64,000 nt of DNA from Monilinia fructicola (lineage: Eukaryota > Ascomycota > Leotiomycetes > Helotiales > Sclerotiniaceae), in the NCBI GenBank assembly GCA_008692225.1, contig VICG01000009.1, positions 1,426,001 to 1,490,000 on the forward strand. Reading direction: 5' to 3'. Position 1 is the stretch's first letter. Each line of letters starts with the position of its first letter. The position numbers were made by a program, and so were the translations under genes. The notes beneath the pieces are model-generated. The model did not search any database. It saw nothing but the letters and a program-made list of their open reading frames with translations, and was not told the DNA's origin. This document shows, piece by piece, positions 36,066 to 47,559 of this stretch.

Positions 36066-37740
36066 TGCTTATTCTTTGGGGGGGGGGGGGACGTGTTCCC
36101 TCCAAGGAATCTATCGTGTGGTACGAGAAGTTTTGTTGATCCTACATGATCTTTCCTCACAATATTTGTACTGCATGCGGCAGATGGGACAGTGAATTCG
36201 CAAAGGTCTCCTATTGTTGGTTTCTGTTGGAAGACCGAACTGCAGGTGGAGGTTTCAATTGGGTTTTTTCTTTCCTGAAGTTAATTGAGTGCTCGGATGA
36301 GAAGAAATTGAGACAATGGGACAAGTACGAGAAGATTAAAGTTTTCTAGAAAAGAGGTAATCAATCAATGAAAGAATGAATTAATGGATCAATGGATCAA
36401 TCAATCAATCAATCAATCAATCTTACTCATTTCTTCGGAAGCTTCCTTCAATCCTTCCTTCCTTCCTTCCACCCAGAAAGTAATAGAAACAGAAACAGGA
36501 AATAGAAAGGAAGGGAAAGGGAAAGGGAAGGGGAAGAGGAAAGAAAAAGAAAGGATAAGAAAAGAAAAGGAAAAAGATCAAATAGATACCTAAATGAAAT
36601 GAAAAAAGGAATTTAGATAAATTGATATGATTTATGTCATTTATGTTATTTATTGTCTACTTGTATGATTTATAGGTTGAACCTTGGAATGATCTGATAG
36701 CCAGAAATATACTTTTTTGGTATAGAATGCAGATCGATCCTGATCCTGGAGACAGTAATTAACCCTCTGGGCAACGCGGATTCCTTCTGTGCTTTGCAGA
36801 ATTCCCGTGCAGAGGAACAAAGTAGCAGGTGATTGATTACGGGGTAGTTCTGCTGCTGTAAAGCTCCAGCTTGGAATCGTTTGCTAATGCTCATCGTAAT
36901 GCCGGATGTGAAGTCGCCTGAGGATCCAAGATCGTTAACAAGTGAGTCTGGAGGATGGAAGGAAGGGCGCAAGTACTCCTCCGTGCAGCTGGAGAGTCGA
37001 GACAGAGGACAACGCTCAAACAGGTATGACTTGCGATTGCGATTGCGACTGTGACTGTGACTGCGACTGCGACTGTGACTGCGACTGTGACTGTGACTGC
37101 AATACTCCTGCAATACCTAGTACTCCATAACCTTACTCTACTCTGAACCGTCCGTCCTTCACAGTCCTTTACTCCGTACAGTCCTGCAACTGATGATCGA
37201 TAAGCAGGGCGTGCAATTATCCTTTGTACGGCGGATACTGTATACAGTATTACTCGAGTAGGTAAGACTCATATACGAGTACTTGTACTGTACATACTCC
37301 GTACAGAGTAGCAGCCACCTGCAATCTCAACTCATTTTCTTTTTATTCTTCTCGGCCGTTAATCTACTCACAACGTGCATGGATGGATTTCATTAAATGG
37401 CTGATGATGGATCGGACGTATCATTGGATGATTGGATGGGTGATGGAGTGTTTGCTTGTTTTTGATTGTTTTGTTGCGGGGGGAAATGAAGGAGGGGGGG
37501 GAGGGTACTAGGTAGTGAGTGTAGTATTCTTCTACTGTACTGTATTGGACTGTGGTGTACGACTAGTCTGTTGTCCCTTGGGCTGAAGTCACCGGTAGGT
37601 CAGGGTCAGGGTAAGCTGGAATGATGGTAATCTACCAGAGGGTAATCTATCTGGGATCCACTCGATCTACTACTGTACACTGTACAGTAGGACAATACTA
37701 CAAGTATTTACAGTATTGTTCCTATATCCATGAATGCTTA
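36066..37740. other. Intergenic region rich in simple repeats
   Basis: Upstream of the PH-domain gene. It holds a G13 run (36078-36090), an AATC microsatellite (36388-36422), a purine tract of GGAAAG/AAAGAAA words (36480-36575), a GACTGC/GACTGT hexanucleotide array (37032-37100), and dense ACTGTACAGTA-type words with one TACTCGAGTA (37251-37260). No gene. Confidence 0.6.
37032..37100. repeat. Hexanucleotide microsatellite (GACTGY)n
   Basis: About eleven to twelve copies of GAYTGY (GACTGC, GACTGT, GATTGC) in a row. It opens a Cys-Asp dipeptide frame on + and an Arg/Ser/His frame on -, neither likely to be real. Confidence 0.9.
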
Positions 37741-38640
37741 TAATAATCTTATCCATAGATGATATTCTTATTACTTGATATTGTTTTGGGTTTATATTAA
37801 AATAAAACTTATAAAATAATATATCTTTTAAATTCTTTTTTATATATTATAAAATTACCGATTTCTAAGAATTTAAAATATATTAAACGTTTATTTTTTT
37901 AATTTAATAATATTATAAAGCATTATTTATAATTTTTAATAAGTTTATTAATTTATTATAAATTTTTAATAATAAATTTTATCTTTTAGTTAATTTTTAT
38001 TCTAATATAAGCTTAAAATAATATTAAGTATATTATTATTATTATTCTATTATACTATACGAAGTATAGAGTCTATATATAGAGATAATTAAGATAACCT
38101 TAGAAGTATTATAATATATATTAAAAAATAATCGAGTCTTTGTTTTATATATAAAGGTATTAACTAATTATAATATTACGCTGGTTGAAAAATTTATATA
38201 AGAGAATAAAAACAGTAAAAGTATTATAAGTTTTTATTTTACTTATAATTTATTTAAGATTTATTCGAATTATATTTAAATTATTATTTTTCTTATTAGA
38301 AATTATATATATAATAGACTTAAGCTAATTCGAAACTTTTATATATATTTAAATCTATTCAAATCTATAGAATTTCGAAAATATAAAAATTAATTGAAAA
38401 GAATTAGAATTTTAGAATTTGAAAAAAGAAAGCTAATTAAATATATATTTAAAATCTTTAAAGCAATACTATAGCAAAATTCGGTAAAAACAACGATAAC
38501 CTTATGGATTAAGAAAATGTTTTACAATATTTACCCTAATAACCTCTGTACAATACTACTTATAACTATTAGATAGTAATTATACTAAAAGTAAGTTTGT
38601 ATTAATTCATCTGCAATTATAAACACCGTTACACCAGGAT
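37741..38640. repeat. AT-rich decayed repeat block
   Basis: Nearly pure A+T for 900 bp, with no open frames and many TTATTA/TATATA words, flanked on both sides by DNA of normal composition. It resembles RIP-mutated transposon DNA. I could not find terminal repeats that would define an element. Confidence 0.65.
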
Positions 38641-38973
38641 CTTTAATAAGATACAGTACAGTAAGCAGTATAATACGGTACGGTAATTCCCAAAGTCTCC
38701 AGGGCCTTCTTGAGTTGTCTCATATTGTGCAACTGTCCAACTGTTTAACTGTCTAAATGGCCAAATGGTCAAATTGTCTAATTGTTTCCATCACAATAAA
38801 CAAACAGCCTGTCAAGCTCCAGGCAAGTGATTGAACCTTATACATGTAGATCGTTCAATCTTTGATCACCGAGGGGCCTTTCCCGGGCAAGCTCGAATAC
38901 TCAAGGACTAGCTACAGGTGGTTAAACATGGTCTTACAATTTATGATACAGTACGAACTCGGCGAATATTGTA

Positions 38974-39008
38974 CAGTCCCCTCCCCTGAATAAAGGGCAA
39001 AAATATGG
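38974..39008 (+). repeat. Left terminal inverted repeat
   Basis: 35 bp starting CAGTCCCCTCCCCTGAATAA, next to TA at 38972-38973. It pairs with the right end with mismatches at positions 15 and 22 only. Confidence 0.88.
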
Positions 39009-40453
39009 GTATACCCATAATGATGAAATATGATTATGTAGCATTTCTGGGGTTTTATCACCTTTTTAATTCAGAAAATCTAAGATTTTTTAAATTATAT
39101 TGATACTATTTTAATATTTCATAAAATTATTTTTAATATTTACGATAATTTAACAATATCTATACTATAAATTTAAGAATATTTTAATGAATTTATTGGG
39201 TACAATATTTCAAGCATTGTTTATAATATGTTTTAACGTAAAATTTGATATTTTTAAAGTATTATAATAAACTTTATAATAATGTTTTTAAATCCACTTT
39301 TTTATTTAATACTATATATACTCTATAAGATTAAGATTAGGAGAATAGCGTAACTATTGAATATAAGGAATTCCTTAATTTCGAAGTGCTTGTTGTATTT
39401 TAATTGATCTATGGCAAAAGGTATTATTTTGCATTTATATATACTTATCATTTGAGTATTTCAACAAAAACTATTATTAAATTACTTCTAATATGATCAA
39501 ATTGTATTTAAAATTATTTATAATATCCCATTCCTTTTTTTAAAAGATTATTAAGCTTTTCCTTTCATTAATAATTATCTTATAGAATATTTATACTAGT
39601 TTTTTCGAATATTTATGTTGTAGGTATATAAGATTATATCAATTATTTTCATTCTCTAAACAAATAACAAAGTTTTAAATGAAAACTCTTTTAAATATTT
39701 ATACTTCGTTCAAAAAGATTTATTTTTCTAATTTTTTCTGTAGGCTAAGTTAAACTTTATTAAATAAAAATATCTTTTTCTTGTATTATTAAAAAATTAA
39801 TAAAAAATCCTTTTTTTTTGGTTATTCTTTTACTATACTCTTCAAAATGAAATTTTGTTTTAATAGCTATCCGGCCAATTTTATCAAATTAAAGTTTAAA
39901 AGTTAAAATAGGTATATTAAAGTAAATTATATACTAATAAAAAAAAAATTAATAACCATTTTTTTAATCTATTTCTTTTTATAGGTATTAATAAAGAGTT
40001 ATATTTTTTATTATAATTTTAAAGGGTTAACTGTAATTTAATTAATTGTATTTACTTGATAATATATCTATATTTAGCTTAAATCTTTGGTATTGAATAA
40101 TTAAAGTTAAAAATTGTTTTAATTCTAATTTAATCAAATTAAATTGTTTTAAAAGCTTTTATATTTTTTGTAAATATATAAAAGTATTAAAGTTTATTAT
40201 TAAATAATAATAAATTATTATTAAATAATAAAGAATTATTAAAGTATAATAAATTAGTAATATTCATTAATTTTAATTTTGTTAATTTAGGGGGGATTAA
40301 AAATTAAATGAAAAAAGTAATGAGTATATCTTCACTTTTATTTTACTGCTAATGACGATGTATAGGCCAGTTAAAGAATATTCCAGTAGATTTCATTAAT
40401 CGATATACTTTTGTATAATTTATATAATCCATATTTTATACCAGTGGGGCGAT

Positions 40454-40488
40454 CCATATTTTTGCCTTTTATTTAGGGGAGGGGACTG
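40454..40488 (-). repeat. Right terminal inverted repeat
   Basis: 35 bp; its complement starts CAGTCCCCTCCCCTAAATAA, followed outside by TA at 40489-40490. Confidence 0.88.
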
Positions 40489-40490
40489 TA

Positions 40491-41415
40491 AGACTGATTA
40501 CTTGTAAGTTATATTTATAAATGCTTCCAGAAAAAGTAAAAGCGAGACCTGGGTCCTTGATAGTCTGTCTAGCTTACAGCTTACCTCCAGGGCTACCAGC
40601 GGTCCTCTGTACTAACTCATTCTCTCGTGCTTCTTTTCACAGCTCATGATCACGATCAAGCCCCCAAAGACTTCATTCCACGAGACATGTCACAATCGAT
40701 ACCATCATCCATAAGAACCACATCACCACCATGCATCGAAGCCTTGGGATGGTAGGCGGTTGTGTTGGCTACGCAAATGGCTACGTCAATGGCCCTGGGA
40801 CAATAACCCCATGCTCTTCCGAGTCCCGACCCAGGGCTTAGTTGATACTGTAGCGTAGTGAGCGATGCATTTCATTCGTTGGCTGGCTACTGTACTGTAT
40901 ACACTAGAACTGCAGAGTACACACTACAGTACGGGCGGCGGAGGACATCACGACCGAGTTCTCCACTGGATTGGACTTTCTTCTGGCACCCCTTGCTTCC
41001 TGGTCTTTTTTGAACGTGGCTCGACTATTTATCAATGAATCAAGAGAGTTCAAAACGGTTTGTTGCATATCTTATTTTTCTCATCCGGGGTCCTCGGCGT
41101 GGATTTGATATGCTACAGACTACAGTATGCGATTACAGCCCAATGCTCTCTACCCATGACCGAGGCTCCCCACTCTTCTACCATCCATCGCCTCACCGTT
41201 GCATATCGCATGATTGAAACAGTAACATCCAAGTGGATTTGCTAGACAACCCATGGACGTTTATGTTTCTAACCCTTCTGGCGGTTGGTGGTTACCGGTA
41301 CGAACGATGTATTCACATCGGGCTGCCGGCCCTGATTGCTGAGAGCTGAAGGCTTGTAAAGGGTGTACGGAGTACATGATGGAGATTCGAATTTTGTAAC
41401 CCATATAAGTATATC
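40491..41415. other. Intergenic region
   Basis: Normal-composition DNA right of the transposon remnant, with several TACTGTACTGTA-type words near 40885-40935. Short frames only. No gene. Confidence 0.5.
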
Positions 41416-41416
41416 C

Positions 41417-42160
41417 TCAAATGGTCTCCAGGCTGGACGTTGGGACTTCTAGAGTCTCGGTCAACGCCCGATTCCTGGTACCGTGCGTCATCAGTTGATA
41501 GTATGAAATGGCTGGTCGATATTCCAACTGCATTCCCTCACTCATGAGCCAATATTCTACGACCCGAGGGACTTGAGGGTTTACTTCTTCCCACGAGATG
41601 AGAAAATACCGCCATCGATTCATAATCCAATCATCAGAAGCAATCTATACCACGAAGTGCTTGTGCATTGGTTTCCCGTCGTTAGCCACCGGATGTGCTC
41701 CACGATACGGTATGATATCAAAAATAGAACGAACACCTGGTCTTTTTCTCTTGGAAAAACTTTCTTCAACCAAGTCATTAATGAAGACCATTCCATCGGC
41801 AAGTCCAAAGAAAAGATCGAGGACAGATCCCCACCCAATCGTCACCTTGCGAAATTCCCAAAACAGATGCCAAAATAATACATGTCTTGGAAAAAATCAA
41901 GGGGATGCGGATCAACGATCTTCTTCGGCACGACTCAAACTCGAGGATTGCGTCTCCGATATAAATAAACAAAGACAGGATACCCGTGATCGTCTCACCC
42001 ATGCAAACTCCTTTGTGAATAAAGTTCCACTGATGCAAATGACTGCCCATCCAGGATTGGTGCGACATCTGCCCCATAGAACGTTCCGTGGAAACACTCC
42101 TCGTAATTCTCCGTCCCCGTCCCGGGTGCGGTTCTCGAAGTGTTTCCGGTAAATGAAAGG
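41417..42160 (-). pseudogene. Pseudogene of an unidentified protein
   Basis: The minus strand reads as one protein in blocks. About 42100-41835 includes ECFHGTFYGADVAPILDG and HPLDFFQDMYYFGICFGNF, with two in-frame TGA codons. After a frame change, 41845-41640 includes IGWGSVLDLFFGLADGMVF and SIFDIIPYRGAHPVAN and ends at a TAG. In the same frame beyond it, 41630-41417 includes WIMNRWRYFLISWEEVNPQV and GMQLEYRPAISYYQL. Both TGA codons could come from CGA by one C-to-T change. The blocks look like a real enzyme or structural protein, but I do not recognise the family, and intron positions are unclear. No trace of the 5' end was found. Confidence 0.5.
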
Positions 42161-42945
42161 TTTCACCGGGGACTCGGAAATCTCAGATCACGAAAATCAT
42201 TACAAAGCCTTGGGGGAGCGGGCGGGGTAAATCATGGTCATCTTACGCGCAAAGACAAAGGTGCGAGAGCAATTGCTAGACATGACTCAACTCTCTTCAC
42301 CAATCCGGTCACTTGTAAAAATTCAATCATGAGCTTGTAGCACACATAGGGCGTTTTCCACTTTTGTTTCATTAATTACGGTCAGATTCAATGAGTGTGT
42401 GTATATATCAGCTGTACGTAATCAATCATGTTCGCATTACTAAGTATTTGATATGTCTATGATGAGGAGAGGATGAGCAACGGCTGAAATATTGCGTTGC
42501 GCAACGTTGAGCTTTGGATGTCGGTGATTCGTATGTGATTTTGTGTTTCGGATCTCTTTGCAGAAAGGGGCGGATGGAACGGTTCAAGGGTGAACACGAG
42601 TTGATATGTATGCCTCCGTGTCGACGATGGCGAATTTCATCCCGTTTCACATCAGCATCGAGGATACGTCTCCCAGGCAGAATCGGCCGAGACCCGCGGG
42701 ATTGGATCATCTATTGATTGATTGATTGATATCATCGGTATCTCCATGCCAGGATGCATTCTGCGATAGGTATTTCGGAACGCGGTGGCGTACATTGTCT
42801 CGTCTTTCTGTCAGCATTCACGGATCTGATTGCTGACAACATCGCATCACCTTCCAATATGGTGCTAGTGTCGAGGGGATATCAGACTCGGCTTTCTCTT
42901 TTCTCCCCCCCATAACTCACCTTGTAAATTCAATGACTCTTCACC
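42161..42945. other. Intergenic region / promoter of the FAD oxidase
   Basis: No supported gene. A GATT microsatellite lies at 42713-42729. The last 150 bases are the likely promoter and 5' UTR of the oxidase gene. Confidence 0.5.
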
Positions 42946-44638
42946 ATGCATTCATCATTATTTTTCGCCATCGCTGTCGCTGCATTGTGGATACCTTCTT
43001 GTCTTGCGCCCGGGACAGATGATGGAAGCCCCGGCCAAATTCATCCAATATCACAAGAGACGTGCCAAAAGACGGTAAGTTTATCATGTTGGGCATGAAG
43101 TGATCGAAACTAAGATTTCAGTGCCACGTCCTTGCCCGAGTTCTTAAAGGCCGGGTATCGTTTCCTGGTAGTGCAGTCTATGAATCTGAGCAATTGTACT
43201 GGTCAAGTCAGCAGGCAGACACTCGCCCGGCGTGTCGAGTGACGCCAACATCTGCCGAGGATGTTTCCACCACCATCCAAGTCCTTCGATCTCAAGGGTG
43301 CCCATTTGCCGTCAAGAGCGGTGGCCATGCGTGTTTTGCAGGCGCATCAAGTATTCAGAGTGCCGTGGTGATCGATCTGAGCCAGCTAGACCAGATCAAA
43401 ATTTTGCGCGAGAAAATGGAAGTATCCGTTGGAGCAGGCGTGCGATGGTCCGACCTCTATCCAGCGATGGATGCTGCGAAGATCGGAGTTGTGGGTGGCA
43501 GAGCGGTTGGAATTGGGGTGGGCGGCCTGACTTTGGGAGGCGGATTCTCTTTTCATTCGGGTCGATATGGGCTTGCTTGCGATAATGTCAATACCTTTCA
43601 AGTATATCTCCGTCTGAGTTCCTATCGCTGAAGACTTATACAATTTGCTAGGTGGTCCTTGCCAATGGCACCATTCGTGAAGTCAACCAAGCATCATTCC
43701 CGGATTTGTACTGGGCGCTGAGAGGGGGTGGGAACAACTTTGGCATCGTGACGAGATTCGATCTGGCATCCTTCGAACAGGGAGATATGTGGGGAGGAAC
43801 CATAATCGCGAGTGCCACTGAACTTCCTATAGCCATCGAGGCATTGGTCAATCTCAACATCAATCATGCCTCGGATCCTTTTGCCGCCGTCTTTCTGGCA
43901 TATGCTTATGTGCCTTCGGCCGGAACCACATTCGTCAGTGCTACCCTGGATTATGGGAAACCCATTCCCAACCCTCCCATCTTCACCAACTTTACAGATT
44001 TGCCCACCCTATCTTCGACCTTGAAGATTGCAAATCTCACCACGTTGATCAACGCAACGGCAGGCACGCAGCCAGCAGGGCTGAGGGAATCATACTGGGC
44101 ACTTACCACACTCAACGACGCCAACCTGCTGAACGACATCTGCAAGATATTCGACCAGGAAGTCCAGAAGATCGCCCATGCGACCAACGTCCTCCCCGCC
44201 ATCATCTTACAGCCCATTTCCGAGCCTATCATCTCGCACTTTGGCAAGAATGGCGGGAATGCCCTGGGTATCACGACCGAGCATGGTCCTTTGATCCGTA
44301 AGTAGATGCATCCGAATGTAACCATCGCGTTGAACACAACCTCGTGCTGATCGAGCGAGCGAGCTCTAGTCATCAATATCTCCATCCAGTGGGCGAGCAT
44401 CGACGACGATTCTCGGATCATGGCGTTTGCCGAAACGTGCATCGCGCGCGCGACGGCGCTGGCGACGCAGCGGAACCTGTGGCATCCGTGGCTGTACCAA
44501 AACTACGCAGCGCGTCAACAAGACGTCTTCCCGGGGTATGGCAGGGAGAATCATCGGAGGTTGATTGCCATCTCGCAAACGTATGATCCGGATGGCGTGT
44601 TCGTCCGGCTGCAGCCGGGCTACTTTAAGATCTACTGA
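42946..44638 (+). CDS. Secreted FAD-linked oxidase (BBE/PCMH type)
   Basis: Four exons: 42946-43074, 43122-43601, 43652-44297 and 44370-44638; introns of 47, 50 and 72 bp; 507 residues. The start at 42946 gives a signal peptide (MHSSLFFAIAVAALWIPSCL); an ATG 14 bases earlier is in another frame. The PCMH FAD-binding domain spans about residues 65-240, with RPACRVTPTSAEDV, the FAD-attachment region AVKSGGHACFAGASS (His a candidate for covalent FAD), GVVGGRAVGIGVGGLTLGGG and SFHSGRYGLACDNV. The C-terminus has the berberine-bridge-enzyme end YDPDGVFVRLQPGYFKIY. Relatives oxidise alcohols, sugars or alkaloid-type substrates outside the cell and are common in secondary-metabolite clusters. The substrate cannot be told. 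An MFS transporter follows on the same strand 1.04 kb downstream. Confidence 0.93.
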
Positions 44639-45681
44639 TCTTTGTGCAAGTTGCGATGCGCACGGATGAGGATCATCACGTCGTCGCGTATGTGGAAGGG
44701 AGCCGCGGCCGCTGGCCATGGAATGGCGATCTTCGTCTGCATTGGCTGCGTCCCTTCAATCAATGACAGGTAGCTATAGATCGATCAGGCACTTGAGGAT
44801 TCTTCCGATTTTTTTTTCACGTCTCAGATGTCAAGAGGAAACATGAAGCATGATTACCGTCTGTTCAAAATACATCCCTCTCGAATTCTCGCTGCTCTCC
44901 ACTCACTACCTTCTTTGCTTGATGCTGACTGTACAATATTATCACGTGTATTCCACGTGATTAGATGATCCCCCACGTATGATTTCTTGTCATCTCCAGG
45001 GACATGGAGGGTTTGAGATACACTTACTTACTGGGCGAGCTACTAGTTTTGAGCTAAAGGGGCTCTACTGTACTTTAGACAATGTGAAAGTCGAAGGTTC
45101 GATGCAAGGAAAGAACTTGGCTTGAAAACTCTTCCCAGCACCCATGTACTCGTACAGGTTTGACATTACCGTCTAGAAATTCGCAACGTGAACGTCGCTT
45201 GGGGCCGAGATGAGTGCTGGATTGAGAAAGGGAGGGAGTATACGTAAGGTTCATGGCTCCATGGGTTAATCTTATTCAATTGCTACTAGTACTAGCATTC
45301 GGGAAAATGCGATTTCGGGGACATGTTGGCCCCGTTTCGGGCCAAGGCTTCTTATCAGATGCTTATATCCTTGTTGCTGGAACCCTTTTCGAACCATCTG
45401 ATAAAAATTCTCTCCTGCCAAGATAACAACGCGGGAACATTTCCACAACTTCTGAACAGGAACATGATTGAATCGCCGACGACAGTGGGTACAGTCGTGT
45501 TCAGGTTGGTCATAAGATGATTTCGGTCTCTGCGAGGGAACTCTATAAAGGGGATGCCATGAACTCAACGTGAACATGGAGGATTAATTACCTTGATTCT
45601 TCCTGTTTTCCCACCGACCCACTTCACGAATACCTTTTTTCCTCAACCTTACCTCGAATTCGAGGGTAAACTTCGGAGGTC
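44639..45681. other. Intergenic region
   Basis: 3' flank of the FAD oxidase and promoter of the MFS gene. TCACGTG-like words occur near 44942-44957 (ATCACGTGTATTCCACGTGA), a pair of CACGTG-type boxes in inverted arrangement. No gene. Confidence 0.5.
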
Positions 45682-47559
45682 ATGGCAAGCAATCAGATTG
45701 TCGAGACGCTTCATTCAGCCTCGAACACGCCAACGATGGATCACGATACCAAGGAAAAGGGCGGGATTGCTGTATCAGCAGCATCGGCGAGCGATAGTGA
45801 GGAACATGCATCAGGGATTGCCACTGATGAACGTCCAAACGGTCCCACGGGGAATGATATCCCTCTCACGTGGAAATTGACTTCCATCCTTCTGGTGTCG
45901 ATGATTGGCTTTGGCTCTCACTGGAGCTCGGGTATCACGGGTGCCATGAAATCTACAATCAAGAAGCAGATGAAGATCGACAACAAACAGTATGCGTTGT
46001 TGAGCGCCAGTCAAGACTTCATGGTGACGGCTCTGATGCTAGTGAGCGGTGTGGTTACGGACCGAATTGGAGGAGCAGGTATGATCATCAAGACTCTTGC
46101 GCTTCTTCACGTACTCATCGATTTCAGGCGCAATCTTCTATGGGAACATCATCTTTACCATTGGGTCTATTCTCATTGCCGGAGCCGCGCAAACGAGGAA
46201 CTATCAGTTTATGATAGGGGGCACAATCGTCCAAGCGTTTGGAGACATCGCGACACAAGTTGCACAGTACGTAGGAAATCTGATCTGGAAGATCGACCTC
46301 TCTGACGTGCGTCTCCAGATACAAAGTTTTCTCATCATGGTTCGCGCCCAATCATGGCTTCGCGTCAACCCTCGCGCTCGAGCTTGGGATCGGTAAAATC
46401 GGCGCCTTTGTTGGCAAATCCTCCGCAAACATCATCGCCAAAAATACCGGCAATTTCGCAAACGTGTATTGGGTCTCGGTGGCCATGAATCTGTTCTGCA
46501 ATCTCATGACGCTCGGCTTTTACATCTTTACCCGCTATGCCAACAAGAGGTTCCCCTCCACGGCTGATCCGGCCACTGGCGAGAAGCTGACGGAGGGCAA
46601 CAAAAAGTTCGAGCTGCGGAAGGTTCTGGAGTTGCCTTGGACATTCTGGGTCGTCTTGGCTTTTTCCTTGTTCGAGACTTCGACCGCCGGGATTTTCACT
46701 AGCAATGCGACGGAGATGGCCGAGCAGAGATTGGGTATATCATCGGTGAAAGCTGGGTGGTACACGGCAGCGATTCAATACGGTGGTAAGTGTTCAACAC
46801 CATCCAAGTGTCGATAGCATAACCCTAATCTCTGCAGGTTTCTTTTTCGTACCTTTGATTGGAATGTTTATCGATGTTTGGGGAAATAGAATCACCCTCT
46901 GTATGTGTAACCCCTCCCGCTCTCCCTGACTCTATGCTAACATATTTCCTAGTCGCCGTCACAGGTTTTGCCATTTTCACATCGATGTGCATTGTGAACT
47001 GGGCTCCTTCCATCGTGGGCACCGATGCCGCATTCGGAATCTATGCTTTTGCGTACTGCTTTGGTCCCACGTTGATCATTGACAGTATCCGCACGTCCAT
47101 GTGGCATCAGTCCGTCTTCGGCTCTGCATACGCCCTCAAAGTCACCATGAACAATGCGTAGGCCCCCTGTGCCCCTACCCACCCGTTCCCCGCTAACCCG
47201 TACGCAGCATGAGCATCATCGTCGGGATCGTCGCCGGCGTCATCCAAGATGCCGACGACAATTCCTACGACCGAGTCTCGATCCTCTACGTGGCGCTCTC
47301 GGCTGCGTCGGCCGTCGTCGCGCTCATCATGATCGCACTGTCGTACTATTGCATCGACTTTCAACTTCTACAGTGGACGCGCAAACAGCGGCTCGCCAAT
47401 GGACAACGGATCAACGATCGCAAAGCCACCTTCCACAACGAGAATGGCGATCGCAACCGCAAGGTTTCGAAGTATTGTTTCGGCGCCCTGGTGGTGTTGG
47501 TCGTGGGGTCGTGGATCGCTTACTTTTGGGGCGTGGCGACGGGGAACACACACGGTTAG
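45682..47559 (+). CDS. MFS transporter
   Basis: Six exons: 45682-46078, 46128-46266, 46319-46785, 46838-46900, 46953-47157 and 47208-47559; five introns of about 49-53 bp with GT...AG ends; 540 residues with frame kept throughout. After a hydrophilic leader of about 65 residues the protein has some eleven to twelve membrane helices. A loop of about 35 residues between the halves includes RYANKRFPSTADPATGEKL. The helix 2-3 loop reads VVTDRIGGAG, the usual MFS D-R-x-G-G signature; the C-terminal half has FIDVWGNRITL at the matching place. It resembles the MFSD1-type branch more than the drug:H+ families, but this is only an impression. It sits 1 kb behind a secreted FAD oxidase, so uptake or export of that enzyme's product is possible. 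Confidence 0.92.

Larger units (their letters stand above)
38974..40488. mobile_element. Fot1/pogo-type (Tc1-mariner) DNA transposon remnant
   Basis: A 1,515-bp element with inverted ends that begin CAGTCCCCTCCCCT. The ends match over 35 bp with two G/A differences, and TA stands directly outside both ends (38972-38973 and 40489-40490), as expected for the TA target duplication of Tc1-mariner elements. The CAGT terminus and the length are close to fungal Fot1-type elements. The interior is extremely AT-rich with no open frame, so the transposase gene is destroyed; this pattern and the G-to-A differences in the ends fit RIP. It sits between DNA of normal composition on the left (38640-38970) and right. 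The call rests on ends, target site and size; no transposase residue can be read. Confidence 0.8.

Noticed and set aside
36942..37130. Frame with repeated Cys-Asp dipeptides
   Set aside because: Product of the hexanucleotide microsatellite, not a metal-binding protein.
37741..40490. Mitochondrial DNA insertion or centromere core as explanation of the AT-rich DNA
   Set aside because: No mitochondrial gene or intron can be read, and the right half has clear transposon ends with TA duplication.
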